A stretch of 64,000 nt of DNA from Chalciporus piperatus. Taxonomy: Eukaryota; Basidiomycota; Agaricomycetes; Boletales; Boletaceae. The stretch spans positions 248,001 to 312,000 of the forward strand of contig JBBPTG010000003.1 of assembly GCA_038093975.1 (NCBI GenBank), read 5' to 3'. Positions 23,704-35,583 of this stretch are shown here, one piece after another; position 1 is the first letter of the stretch, and every line of letters starts with the position of its first letter. The notes below the pieces were generated by a model. That model ran no database searches, was not told the origin of the DNA, and saw only the letters and a program-made list of their open reading frames with translations. A program made the translations under genes and the position numbers.

Positions 23704-26177
23704 ATGCTTCCCCCCGAAAAGCAGGAGGTTTCATACGAAGTCAAGAGCGTCTCTCCAGAAGACCCTTCTAAGACTGTGGTAGATGGAGACGATGCTCTCC
23801 GACTTGTGGGTACAGAAGGACGTCAACGATTCAGCGAAGAATACAACCGCAAGCTGAAGAGAAAGCTGGTGAGCCGTTTGTTATCTCGTACATGCAAGAC
23901 ACCTAGTTAAACATTTTAGGACCTCTACATACCGACGATTGCAGCGCTCGTATACTTTACTCAGTTCCTGTGAGATCTTGATGTCTAGCCCTTTCCCTTT
24001 CTAAACCAAAACTGATCGTCTGGCATGAATCAGCGACAAGACATCCCTCAACTATGCGAGGTCAGTGATTATTGGCAACCCGAACCTGCAATCGTCCTGA
24101 AGCAGCTTGAATTAGTATCATGGGGTTCCCTATCACCGGGCAGGTAAGATGAATTGTTGGCTCAAATTTCGGCTGCAACTCACTGATTTAGAGGTACAAC
24201 TTGACCTCCATGGCATTTTACCTTGGCAAGTTGTTCAATGCCTACTCCACACCATTCAAATAACGTGTGGAATGTAGGTTTCATTGTTTGGGAATTTCCG
24301 ACTGTTTACATTGCCCAGAAACTCCCTCTGGCAAAGTATCTCTGTGAGTTGCGCACCACTGTATCTGCGTCGCACGCTGATTACCATTAGGTGCTAATAT
24401 GGTTATCTGGGGTATCATCTTGATTTGCCATGGATTCACCACCTCGTTCGGCGCCTTCTTTGCTCTCCGGTTTCTCCTGGGTGCGTCAATCGTCTACTAG
24501 TATCCGCATGGTCATGTCATCCTACTCCTAGGAATGTGCGAAAGTTGTGTAGCGCCTATCTTAATTCTGATTATCTCCATGTTCTACAAGAAAAATGAGC
24601 AGGTCAAATCCCATTTTTTTCTTCCATGTTGCAGGGCTGACTAGGAATACAGGCCACGCGCATCGCCTACTTCTATATGATGGTCAGATCCATTTTCTTC
24701 GAAGTCGAGACCGATTTGAACCAGACGAATAGCTTGGAGTCACACAGGTAGTCGGTGGTTTCATTGCATATGTAAGTGTTGGAAGAAATGTCTTCCAGCC
24801 TGTCCCCAAAGTGACCATTCACAGGGAATCTCGTTCTATAGCGGAACCGCACTCCGGGGTTACCAAATAATCTATTACTTCCTTGGCGGTTCCGCGATCC
24901 TGGTCGCTTTGGTTGTCTACATTTGGTTCCCTGATTCCCCAATGACCTGGCGTCTGCTCACTGAGGAAGAGCGCATTGCCTGCCTGGAGCGGGTGCGGGA
25001 CGATCAAGGCGGTATTACAAACAAAACATTCAAGAAAGAACAAGTTTTCGAAGCGTTGTTGGATGTTCGTACTTGGCTGATTGTACTCGCTACTATCCTA
25101 AGTACGTCCCGGCCCCAATGTCGTGGTAACACATTCTGATCAACCTACAGCTGATATCCCAAGTGGTGGTCTTACCAACTGTTGGTATTCTTCGCCCTTG
25201 ATGGACACGTCTGTTTAACATGTTACGCTGCAGTCAGCAACATTATTATCAAGAACTTCGGTTATTCGTACGTCTGTGATCTGCGTTCACAGCGGTACTG
25301 CCCTCACCATCCCCCCCTGTCAGAGCGAAGCAAACCTTGATTCTTGCAACCCCTACCGGAGTTGTAGAGATTATTTCTGTAGTGCTTTCCGGGTGGTATT
25401 CTGATAAGAAGGCGGGTCGTTTCACTGGTTGGTACATGCTAGAGTTAATCCATCACCAGGGTGAGAGAATGCTTCCTGTGATCTGGGCGACGCTGCCAAC
25501 GGTCGTTGGAGTTGGTAAGGTCGGAAACCTCTTCTGTCAACTCGTGATTCACTCACCTCGTCGTAGCTCTTCTCATTGGTTTCAGTCACACGGCGCAGAA
25601 GGGGGTTTTACTCTTTGGTGCGTATGATAAGGCGATTGGATCTGGCACTTGCTAATATTTTCACAGGGACTTATTTGATTGGAACATTTGGGAGTACCCT
25701 TGGTATCATCTACGCGTACAATGCCACTAACACGAGTGGTTATACGAAGAAGGTGAGTCCATACGTCTATCCCACTTGTCCGCCATGGGCTAAGAGTGTC
25801 CACAGCTTACGATCAACGCCATCACGCTTATATTCTTCTCTGTTGGAAACATCATGGGCACGGAGATTTTCCAACCAAAGGACGCGCCTCAGTACATTCC
25901 TGGAAAGGTTGCAATCATGGTCCTACTCTCGATACAGGTCGGAGTGGCATATCTTCTGCGTTACATCAATGTGCGTTTGAACCGCAAAAAACGCGAAGAA
26001 TTCGAAGCGTTGAAGGTGGCCAGAGGCTGGACGGATGAAGAAGTCGAGAAAGAATCCGAACGACACGCTTTTGCAGATTTGACCGACAAGCAGTAAGTGA
26101 CCACTGCCCATACCATGGCAGCAGCGACTGAAGGCACGAATTCAAACAGAAACCCATTTTTCATTTATACGATTTGA
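23704..26177 (+). CDS. MFS anion:cation symporter, allantoate permease (Dal5) type
   Basis: Opens MLPPEKQEVSYEVKSV. Roughly 17 short exons give a 12-span carrier. Recognisable blocks are LYIPTIAALVYFTQFLDKTS (first span and the DK signature), the MAFYLGFIVWEFPTVYIAQ block, the LRFLLGMCESCVAPILILI block, a central loop with WFPDSPMTWRLLTEEERI, SGGLTNFSNIIIKNFGYS, and a last span followed by a basic/acidic tail ending NPFFIYTI. This is the ACS family, which takes up organic anions such as allantoate, nicotinate or vitamins; the substrate cannot be read from sequence. The intron at 24226 has a GC donor, and an in-frame 48-nt segment at 25412 may be another. The tail is convergent with VTI1. Confidence 0.88.
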
Positions 26178-26318
26178 GTGGCTTCGCGGCGATTCAGAAC
26201 TGTATGACTCATAGGATAGCGATGCATGGTATGTCGGAACAATACATAAGAAGTGTCTCTGGACGGTGGCAATCCCCATAAAATAAATAAATCACGATGC
26301 TCTCGGAAGAATAGAATT

Positions 26319-27213
26319 CTAGTGGAAAAGCTTCTCCCAAATGATGATTGCGATCAGGAGGACGAGCAGGACAATAATAGCGGCAGTCACTACACGTTGC
26401 TGATACATCCTAGATGCGGAACAGTCAATGTAAACCACTATCGAGTTTACCCACACTGAACTTACCGTCTGATCATCTTTTTCAATGTACCAGACGCACG
26501 GTCTATCGCCGAGTCAGCAGTCCGTAGCTGTGAGATGATTAGTGGCGTTCGCAAAATTGGGGAAGACCTCAACGCACGGTATCTCTTGCATTCTCGATTT
26601 GTTCTCTCTGAGCACGGAGGTTTATCAGGATTTCCGCACCCTGATCCTCTGTCTCGAGGGCAATTCGTTGAGATTCTTGCAATCGTCTCGAGCCATCTTC
26701 CAATGTCGCAGTGCCTGCCAACAGTCTCGTTCTATCGCTTGTCGTACCATAAGGCTCGTCCGATGTTGGAGTGCCAACTCTTCCAGGTGACGCAAGCAGG
26801 TCCCCGCGCGAAAACTGCGTGTGCAGGTCCTTTGACGTCTTCTTGAACCTCATGAGATCAGCCTTGGCAGTTCTAAGGCGTGTCTGATACTGAGGCTTGA
26901 TGGACTGAGGGATCCCCTGGATCTCAATCTCCAATTGCGAGATCTGGGCAGCCATATGTTAATTATCGAACTATATGCGGGGATAAAACATGCCAGTTCG
27001 TCTGCCTCATCCAGCTCCATCTCCACCCGTCTGAGAGCAGTTCTTCTCTGTTCTGTAAAGGGCTGTCATGGGAATGTACATTGCGAGCAGCAATTCACTT
27101 TTACCTCCTCGTTCATCTTTGCCGTCTCCCTCGAGCTTGGATTGTATGCTGTCGAGGATCTGGCGAAAGTCTTGTTCGTATGTGTCGAACAGGGCTGTCG
27201 GGGCGTTGTCCAT
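26319..27213 (-). CDS. VTI1: Vti1-type Qb-SNARE
   Basis: v-SNARE for Golgi, endosome and vacuole fusion. Exons: 27105-27213, 26994-27052, 26578-26943, 26466-26527 and 26319-26409; 228 codons plus stop, close to yeast Vti1. The N-terminal three-helix part begins MDNAPTALFDTYEQDF, and ISQLEIEIQGIPQSIKPQYQ is a family landmark. The SNARE motif spans about residues 125-190 with the central Gln layer in LRAQREQIENAR. A single C-terminal anchor (VTAAIIVLLVLLIAIIIW) ends the protein. The intron at 26944-26993 must use a GC donor (GCATGT) to join DEADEL to ISQLEIE. The gene is divergent from EMC3, with 167 bp between starts. Confidence 0.93.
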
Positions 27214-27380
27214 GCTTTGAGGTTACCTGCGTGGTACGTGGACGGAAGGAAGGTCGACTGCAAGGCTGCTGTTCTCCTGCTGTGTTGGTGGACTGCGGTA
27301 AAGCGCACGGCCCGAAAAGGCAAATAGGTCCATTACAGTGACTGACACGGTGACACTGGCTCAGAGTCCATTGACAAGCC
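27214..27380. promoter_or_regulatory. Shared 167-bp upstream region of VTI1 and EMC3
   Basis: Compact divergent promoter region between two housekeeping membrane-traffic/ER genes. No TATA box stands out. Confidence 0.5.
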
Positions 27381-28510
27381 ATGTCTTCGAATGCCCCGTA
27401 AGTACCGCGTTGGTTGCTCAGCGCGTTATGTTCGAGTTGACCCACCGATATTGGTAGAATGTCACTGTATCTTGACCCTCAAATACGAGACTGGGTCCTC
27501 TTTCCAATCACCCTTGTTATGGTTGACCATTTCTGACCGCGAGTCGTGTCGCGCCTCTGACCGTATTCGTTCTATTTCCTAGATTCTTGTTGGTGTCCTC
27601 CGACATTATGTCGTTGTTTTACTGCAGTCGACACCAAAGAAGCTATCACGAGCAGCACTTCGTGAACAGTGCGTCCTTCCCCGCTACGTCCCTCCGTCGT
27701 CATTCATTCTCATGCACCTGAAGGCGAGCCTTCGCAAGATCTCAAATACTCCGGGCGACGTCCGCAATGTCACCCATACCACCGTTATACTACAAAACAA
27801 TATCCCAGAACCTCTCCGAAGCGTTCAAAGCAGGCACATATCTCAAAGACGGTCCACCCAAAGGCGATTCACCCTCGTCTGCACCCAATCCCTTTTCCGA
27901 CCCAGCTGCTATGGATGGGATGATGTCTGGAATGAAAACCCAGATGGTTATGATGGTACCGCAAATGGTTATCATGGGCTGGATTAACTTTTTCTTCCAG
28001 GGGTTTGTTCTAAGTACGTCACGCCGAGCTTCTGATTTTGCATGGCATTCACTGAGGGCTTGCTCGCCAGTTAAATTACCCTTTCCTTTGACGCTCGGTT
28101 TCAAGTCTATGCTTCAGCGTGGCATCGAAACCCCCGATATGGATGTCCGATGGGTTTCATCACTGTCATGGTATTTCCTCAACTTTTTCGGCTTGAATGG
28201 GTTGTACCGTCTGATCCTTGGCGGCGATAACTGTGCGTCATTTCATTGTCTCTGCTTCTATTTGGCACGTCTGATGGCAACACCCGGATCTTCCGTATTG
28301 ATAGCTGCTGATGCAACGCGTGACATGACCACGTCACCGTTTGCGGCGATGGGGACTGGCCAACCTGGCCAACCTCAAGACTTTGCCAAGTTGTTCAAGG
28401 CGGAGAGGGACAATCTGGAGTTTGCGGAAGGCCTTTATACCTGGACAGGTGAAGACATGGACGCCAAGATTCTTCGGAAGTACGGGAAGTTGCCTCCGAA
28501 CTCGGAGTAG
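27381..28510 (+). CDS. EMC3: ER membrane protein complex subunit 3 (EMC3)
   Basis: Insertase-related subunit of the EMC, which inserts tail-anchored and polytopic proteins into the ER membrane. Exons: 27381-27397 (17 nt), 27458-27521, 27583-27668, 27724-28013, 28071-28232 and 28305-28510; 274 codons plus stop. Blocks: LYLDPQIRDWVLFPIT at the first span, the cytosolic helix SRAALREQRAF, the Met-rich MMSGMKTQMVMMVPQMVIMG stretch, LPFPLTLGFKSMLQRGIE, and SSLSWYFLNFFGLNGLYRLI. The three spans of the YidC/Oxa1-like fold are visible. The tail after DATRDM is hydrophilic and ends GKLPPNSE. Confidence 0.95.
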
Positions 28511-28790
28511 AATCTTCGCACAAACTATTACGGGCCGAGACTAGCCTGGGAGCGAATACATTACAGTAGCAGAATCTAGAGCAATCAAGTGGTGCTACAC
28601 CAACGAAGGCACACAAAAGCGGGGAAAACGTATTCAAGTCATGTGCTTGACGGTCGTCAGGCGCAACTAGTAATATATTGAGATCAATGGCGCGTTAGTA
28701 CGGTGATAAGTACGGAAGCAGATTATGAGGAGATATCATACCTGAGCTCACTCCGCCGGCGTCAAACGGTAAGGTACAATTGAAGAGGTA

Positions 28791-29642
28791 TTATACTAGG
28801 CCATCATAGAGCGATAACGCCTTGTTTGTGAAAGGGGTGAGTCGGACGAAACAGTACGAAGTGGAGAAGTGAGACACACCTGGACAATAGTCGGATCTTG
28901 TTTGCTTCCCTCTACAAATTCATCAAATGTCAACTTTGCGTCCTTGTCCCGATCCATATTTCTGAAGATTTTGTCTACCCGCTGGGAAAAGAAGGTCAAC
29001 TTTGGAGGCGCCAGGGACAATGGCAAATACCTTTTCCGGGGTGTCTTCATCGGCTGGTAGCTTGACCATCTGACCGGTCATCTTGTAAATTGATGCTACA
29101 ATTTGTAACATTTCATCGTATGTAATGAAGCCATCTTTGTCGATATCATAGAGCTGAAATGCCCCTGTGTCGACGTAAGAAGATAAATGACGGTGGTGGA
29201 TCAGGTGGCGTACACTTGAGCTTCTCGTCCAAGCGACCACGGCTCGTGACGCTGAGAGCACAGATGAACTCTTTAAAGTCGATAGTACCGTTCTTGTTTT
29301 CGTCGAATACGTTGAAGACGTAGTCCGCGAACTCGCCAGGATCACCGAATGGGAAGAACTGTTTATATATTCGGCCGAACTCTGGTCTATCGAGTTGGCC
29401 TGAGGGACAGTCCTTAAGGAAGCCTTTGTACCTGGGATTGGGATAGGGTTAGACGGAGAGCGCGGTGGATAGCAGATAAGTGACGACACCATTGTTGGAG
29501 TTCACGCTTGTCAACTGGAAATGAAGAAGGGATTGGGGATGACAGTGAGATAAGTAGATGACCTAGCAGATGACCTACAATACGTGTTCTTCTGCAGATC
29601 TGCAAGTTGTTCCGGAGAGAGTTTCGAGTGAGACTTTCCCAT
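28791..29642 (-). CDS. NCS1: Neuronal calcium sensor / frequenin homologue
   Basis: N-myristoylated EF-hand protein that activates phosphatidylinositol 4-kinase at the Golgi and plasma membrane. Exons: 29579-29642, 29490-29514, 29214-29431, 29031-29164, 28880-28981 and 28791-28820; exactly 190 codons plus stop, the family length. The protein begins MGKSHSKLS (myristoylation glycine). EF-hand loops 2-4 are canonical: [24 protein letters not shown] and [12 protein letters not shown]. The first is the usual degenerate one with [12 protein letters not shown]. Exon 2 is 25 nt. The last exon adds a hydrophobic ALSLYDGLV tail. The gene is convergent with EMC3. Confidence 0.96.
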
Positions 29643-30130
29643 TATCGCGGAGGGAGGGATTGGCAAGTGGCGGAGGGCTAAGATTGGTTTATAGTAGGCG
29701 CCACAGCGATCCTCATCGAGGATTCGAAGGGCCCACTCACACGGAAAGTCGCTCAGATCGATAGCAGGTCTTTCATGACGAATTACGCTCATGTATCAGA
29801 ATTCCATGTGAGAATCGGCGAGAATGGATCAAGCTGCCTGATCTGCAGATAAACCCCGACCTTTTTTCCGGCTCGGTCGCGGTCCTCCCCGGACATGGGG
29901 TAATAACTTAGCGTCGTGCTCATCGTCCCTCTCTACGGCGAGGACGATGTGGGGATGAACGGGCTGATCGTACTATGCGGCAAGGAGTGTGCAGGACGAT
30001 GAGCACCTTGGCCCTCGTTCGCTAGCTCGCTCAGCTGTTCTGTTCTTCGTTTACTCCTGTACACCTTTTTTAGTAGCCTGCGCTGTATAAGAATATCGTC
30101 CGCATCTGCCCCTCCCTCCCGACCTCCGTC
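29643..30130. promoter_or_regulatory. Divergent upstream region, NCS1 and Cys-pair protein gene
   Basis: 488 bp between divergent starts. CT-rich runs precede 30131. A TATA-like TATAAG lies near 30085. Otherwise nothing is recognised. Confidence 0.4.
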
Positions 30131-31609
30131 ATGTGTTACCAGTACAACTCACCTACCGACATCTCTGCCGTCCCATGTCCGATGTGCAAAGTATTCAAGC
30201 CAAGCGGTGCTCGGTACACTTGTCTACACACGCTCCCTATCACACTCACTTACACCACCCACTCCCAGCTGTCCCCACCTCCGTGATATCTGCTACAACA
30301 GAGCAAACCATCCTCGTTTCGACGTCGTTCATCTCAAGAACGCAGAAGGTATGATTTTCCTTTTCCACACCTCGCCAACTCACCTTCCCTCACAGTAAAG
30401 TCATTCAATGGCTGCGGTTACTGCAAGGTCTCATCTATTATCTCTCATTCTTTGCATCGGACCTCACCTCTCCTGTCATAGTGGGCTCGTTCAAACCCAA
30501 AATTGACCGTATACAACAACCAAGGATGGCCTGGTTGTTGTCGTCCCCCCACCTCAAACGAGCAGCGCCTCATACAGCCTGCGGAGTGGCCCACCGTCAG
30601 CATCGTTCACAGCATACCAATTCCTCCAGAAATAAAATCTGTTCTCGACTCCATCCTCTCGAAAGGAACGGGCCTTCCCACCATGATCACTTCTGCGTCT
30701 GCTCGTAATCAACCAACTCAGTCCTCTTTGACTGCCTTGGATCGCCGAAATAGCTCGAACAGCCCGACAAATAAATCTAGCCCAACCTCTTCAAAGAGCC
30801 AACCTGTCTCTATTCCCGTCCGCGGTCGCTCCAATGGCAGTCCTGTCCAACAAGCCTCCGCCCTCCAAGCTACAACCCCTCGTTCTTCGGCTCCTCTCGC
30901 TTCCTACTTCACTACCGATCAGCAACATACTCTTTCTCGACGCCAAACATATACCGAAGGCAGCAAAGATAAATCACGCACCCCATCTACTCGGAGAATT
31001 GCCGACCAAGAGGGGTCTGTTTCCAGGCGAAATGGTGCTAGCCGACCCTCTATCTCGTCGGTCGTCCCTTCATATACCCCATCCAGGGGTTCTAGTGATT
31101 CCTTGCCTCAGAACCATTCACTTCCGTGTCCTCCTGTCCCACATCCGTCCCCCGTTGACTCATACACGACCTCTTCACAAGATACTCCTTTTGGTCGAAC
31201 CCTGTCTTCCAAGATGTCGAGTTTAGAGAGTGCCATGGCTGCGCTTGAAGTTTCTAGCTCTTCCGAGGGCAGCAGCGATAGTGGCAGCTCGCGCGGCTCG
31301 ATCTCGGATGCGACAGTGATCTCAGATGGCGCATTCACTGATTACCTATCCGATGAATCCGAAGCAGAGCTTCAGCGACAGGCAGAGGCGAAAGCAGCTT
31401 TGGTTGCCCAGAATCAGGCCGAAGAACTGGAGTTCAAAGCAGCTAGGCAGCAACTCGTGGGTGTCGGATTGCGACCACCAAAGGCTTGGGATGATACGAA
31501 CGAGAGCTTGCCTCGCTCAACCACACATGCTTCCACGTACACCCATCATCCAGCCTATCACTCTACGCCCTACGCAGCTGCACCTGTTGCCCATTCTGCT
31601 CGAGGATGA
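30131..31609 (+). CDS. Uncharacterised protein with paired cysteines and a Ser-rich tail
   Basis: Exons: 30131-30213, 30269-30348, 30396-30427 and 30482-31609. The first 80 residues carry cysteine pairs in a pattern suggestive of zinc binding: CPMCKVFKPSGARCPH, then DICYNR, GCGYCKWARS and PGCCRPP. They are joined by a conserved-looking FDVVHLKNAEVKSFNGCGYC. The following 350 residues are rich in Ser, Thr and Pro, as expected for a disordered tail, then an Ala/Glu coiled stretch (ELQRQAEAKAALVAQNQAEE) and a His/Tyr-rich end. I do not recognise the family. The cysteine core suggests a small metal-bound or RNA/protein-binding module; no enzyme motif is present. Confidence 0.75.
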
Positions 31610-31921
31610 AAGTTTGAAGAAGTGGTACTTGTAGACTCGTTCAATATTTGCCATCGATCCAGTTTTTATGTATGCATTGCTGATACCTTTTGCCCATTGT
31701 TGTCGTGCTCACCGCGTCTCTCTCGTCTGGGTTTCCGTCGTGTATATCATTTCATCCATGCTTGTCGATGTAGAGCTTCAAATTTATTTAGCGCTGGCGG
31801 ATGTGTTGTGCTCCGCCAGCCCGAACTTGGAGAGTGCTGTACCTAAGTTGGACCTGTGCCACCTTACGAGTATGCCTCTTCGTGAGTGCTGCAGTGGGTG
31901 GCCAACTCTTTATCACCACCC

Positions 31922-33448
31922 ATGAATCTCGCTCGACATTCCATCACCCCAACGAGCCCAGTTCAGATCTTCGACGCCCGGTTTAATGCGGACTGTCAGA
32001 TATTTACCACATCAACACCAGCTGGCTTCGCCGTTTACCAGTCGTGGCCGCTGAGGTTACTCCGCAAAAGAGGCACGTGTGACGTCTTCCTCAGTGTTCC
32101 AGTTGATACTCACGATTCCTCAGACCTCTCTGGCGGTACGTTGGCAGCGGTCGTGCCCTGCCACACATCGTCCCTGCTCTTCTTGCTCGGCGGTGGCCGT
32201 AGTCCACTCTATCCACCAAATAAGGTTATTCTATGGGACGATGCTGCAGAAGAGGAGGTAGCCGAGCTGGAATTCAGAGAGCGGGTCGGTGGTATCGCCT
32301 GTAGACGGGGCTGGCTTGCGGTGGCTCTGCGAAGAAGAGTCGTTGTCTTTGAAGTGCGCGACACCATTGTCAGGAAGGCGGAATATGATACTAGTGATAA
32401 TCCACGAGGTATGTCTATTCCTTCGTGTTTCATGTCACACAGCTCAAGCCCACCTTTAAGGGATCCTTGCCATGGCTACTGCAGCCTACGCCACGTTGCT
32501 TGCGATTCCAGGTAGGCAGATGGGTCATGTACAACTAGTGCATCTACCCCCCTGTGCCCCTCCCGTGCCCCTTGGACCGCCGCCATCCATTCCACCCTCG
32601 AAGCCACCCCCACCCCCATCGAAGCACCCAGTCTCAATGATCGCAGCCCACGAGTCTCCTTTGACAACCCTCTCCTTGCCACCCTCTGGCCGACTACTAG
32701 CCACCGCTTCATCACGGGGAACCCTTGTTCGCATATGGGATACGATCTCGGGAAAGTTACTTCGGGAGTTCCGTAGAGGGTCAGACACCGCGGAGATCTA
32801 TGGGGTAGCCTTCCGACCCGACGAGAAGGAGGTTGGCGTATGGAGCGACAAGGGCACTGTCCACGTGTTCTCCTTGGTTTCATCTGGGGCATCGTAGGTT
32901 GATTATCCTGTCTCACAATCCCTGCCTTACTTTCGCCTTGCAGAAATCGACAATCATCCTTGTCGCCACTTACCCCTTTCTTACCCCTTCCCAAGTACTT
33001 TGATTCTGAGTGGTCCTACGCACAGTATCGGATACCTACCCAGGCTGCCCATATCTCCCTTTCGTCGACGTCCTCTGTTCGCTCGTCGCACACAGATCTT
33101 GCCGCAGATGAGAAATGTGTGGTTGGGTGGATCACGGTTACCTCTGAGGCTGACAAGGCGGTTCCGGAGTTCCAACTCATTGCGTTGACGTACAGTGGGG
33201 GATGGTACCGACTATCATTACCCGTCAAAGGATCTCAGGCTCCGCCGTCTCCTTCAGGGGGTTCGCCGATAGCAGGATCTCCTCCGAGACCGTCATCGGT
33301 GCCTCGTCCGCGGACATCCAGTGTCTCCTCCATCGCATCTCTTTCTGAAAAGGGGAAAGGGAAGGAGCGGGAGAAAGATAGGAAGGGGGGTCGCGATCTA
33401 GTCCTGCAGGAGTATCGAAAGTATGGACGATGGGATGGTTGGGGCTAG
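31922..33448 (+). CDS. PROPPIN (Atg18/Hsv2/WIPI-type) phosphoinositide-binding WD protein
   Basis: Seven-bladed beta-propeller that binds PI3P and PI(3,5)P2 in autophagy and vacuole or endosome function. Exons: 31922-32072, 32124-32408, 32461-32893 and 32944-33448; 457 codons plus stop. The lipid-binding L/FRRG motif is present as LLREFRRGSDTAEIYGVAF, preceded by a standard blade (LLATASSRGTLVRIWDT). A Pro-rich insertion (PPSIPPSKPPPPPSK) sits between blades 4 and 5. The C-terminus has a Lys/Glu-rich loop. The short N-terminus and overall layout fit the Hsv2/WIPI3-4 branch better than Atg18 itself, but this is not certain. The intron at 32073-32123 has a GC donor, is 51 nt, and is in frame without stops. 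Confidence 0.85.
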
Positions 33449-33720
33449 AGCACTTTGCTATGTCGAGTTGCCTGCTATACCTCGAGTTTGCCGCGAGTGA
33501 TTTGTAATCTTGTGTGTATTTGCACCTACACTTCCTCATGTTTGTTGCCTAGCTACTGTATGTGCTTTGGCTATATCATTGTCTACACCGTGGTTCCAAC
33601 TTGCAACAAACTTTCTCATCGTCGATTCGTTCAAACGATTGGGCCAGCTAGTGCCCAGCTAGGAAACCAAGTACTAAATTACCATCCCTGCTTTCCACCC
33701 TCAGATTGTCAGATCCCCTA

Positions 33721-35491
33721 ATGTCACCGATATCCGTTGGGACACCGTTAGGCCCTGGATGCTCCACTTGCGGTTATTGTGGACCACCCGGGCAGAGGAG
33801 TGCTGGTGAGACCAGTGTCACGAAGGCTGGCTTGATCGCATCTCAGCTGTCCTGTGGTGTAAGAGCTCCGCTTGTCCGAGGTTCATATTATGCCAATGGT
33901 TCATGTACAGGTGTACCAGAAGATGATCGATTGCGGCTGGAGAAGGTCCGGCTCATATTGCTATGCCCCCGATCTCCGTCGTTCGTGTTGCCCCCAATAC
34001 ACTATCAAGTTTGTGGGATTTCAGCATTCATCTGCCATGTCTCTATCTGAAGGGCTTTAATAGGCTTGATGCTCTGGGCTTTAAACCATCACGAAGTCAG
34101 CGAAAGCTACTGAACCGGTGAGGAAAGATGCCTTCATGGAAAGCATTTTGAGTGGCTCACGAAGTTTTGGAAGGTGGAACCGATTCGTTCGGGAGGGGGA
34201 CAATGTTGATGCCAATGATGGCGCTCCGAATCACTCGAAACGGAAAGGGTCACGCACAGAGACTTTTGTCCTGACGTCTTCCATTCACAGTTCCGAGCGG
34301 GAATTCCTCCCTGATTTGAAGGAGGGACTATGCCACGATTTCAAAGTAAGAATCCATGTTCTTGGTTTGTTACGCAAAGCAAATCCTCCACTGGCAGGTT
34401 ACACTAGAGCGAGCGTCGTACACCGAAGAAAAATACGCCCTTTATGTCGCGTACCAATCACAAATTCATCACGACGACGACAACACACGACATTCTTTTC
34501 AAAGATTCCTCGTGCAATCACCGTTAGTAGTGAGTATATCTCCTGTCTTCTCTGTCGGAACTACTTTACTTAGCGGATGAAGCGAGAACCCATTCCCTAC
34601 GAAACAGAACCCCCCAAGCATCTTCCAACGTACTTTGGATCTTATCACCAAATGTACAGACTAGACGGTGAACTGATTGCGATTGGGGTTCTGGACATTT
34701 TACCAGGTAGCCTTTCCAGCGTGTATTTTATGTACAATGCAACATGGGAGAAGTTTTCTCTGGGAAAGGTATATACGTCGCCTCGTCAATGTCGTGGGGA
34801 CGCTGACAGGTCGATTGTATGCCAGCTTAGTGCCCTTCGAGAGGTTGCTCTCGCCCGAGAGATCCACGAGGCTGGTTTTCCCTCGGTGGATGCGCTGTAT
34901 ATGGGTATGTGAGTGATGGCTTTTGTTTGGGTTCTTATCTACCACAATCTTGTAGGGTTCTACATCCATTCGTGTCAAAAAATGAGGTACAAAGGAGAAT
35001 ACTCTCCTTCTTTCCTCGTCGACCCGGTGAGGCGTGTTAAATGATCGTGATGGCCTTTTATTCATCAGTCACCAGGAGGATTTCACATGGTACCCCCTGA
35101 AAGAATGCACAAAGTTATTGGATAAATATCGATATGCTGTATTCTCGCAGCCAGATCACTCCCTTGAGGGTCCGGATGATCCTGGCGAGGGTGAGATCGT
35201 TGTTCTATCCAGATTCGTGTACTGAACTACTAAAGTCATCGAGGACGACGACGACGACGAAGAACTGGCGAGCGATGCTAGATCCATTTATTCCATCCAA
35301 GATAACGCTGTTTCTCTTGTCCCTACAACGGTGAGACTCTGATGGGATGGGCTTCCCCTACCGTTGTTCTGATCGTTGTTTGCGCATAGATGTCCCAGGG
35401 ATGGGAAGTGGAGTATACTCGCTCAGAGATCGTGAACTGTATACGTGCTCTTGGCACAGAACTATCGAAGGAGATCATTTTCAGGATGTAG
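33721..35491 (+). CDS. ATE1: Arginyl-tRNA--protein transferase
   Basis: Adds Arg to N-terminal Asp/Glu (and oxidised Cys) in the Arg/N-degron pathway. The ATG at 33721 follows pyrimidine-rich sequence. Exon 1 encodes TCGYCGPPGQRSAGETSV, and exon 2 encodes VYQKMIDCGWRRSGSYCY with the RRSCCPQYTIKL Cys-Cys motif. Both cysteine pairs required in yeast Ate1 are therefore present. Later blocks are SYTEEKYALYVAYQ, GELIAIGVLDILPGSLSSVY, EVALAREIHEAGFP and YIHSCQKMRYKGEYSPSFL. The protein ends in an acidic run and KEIIFRM. About 11 exons. Intron 34769-34825 is in frame without a stop. The next gene begins less than 100 bp downstream on the same strand. Confidence 0.93.
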
Positions 35492-35583
35492 CTGATATTG
35501 AGTGATTTCTAGCTCGGTTTGGATTGCGACATTCTTGGGGCCATATACTACTACGATATAGTGTTGGAGCGGAGGACGATGGC

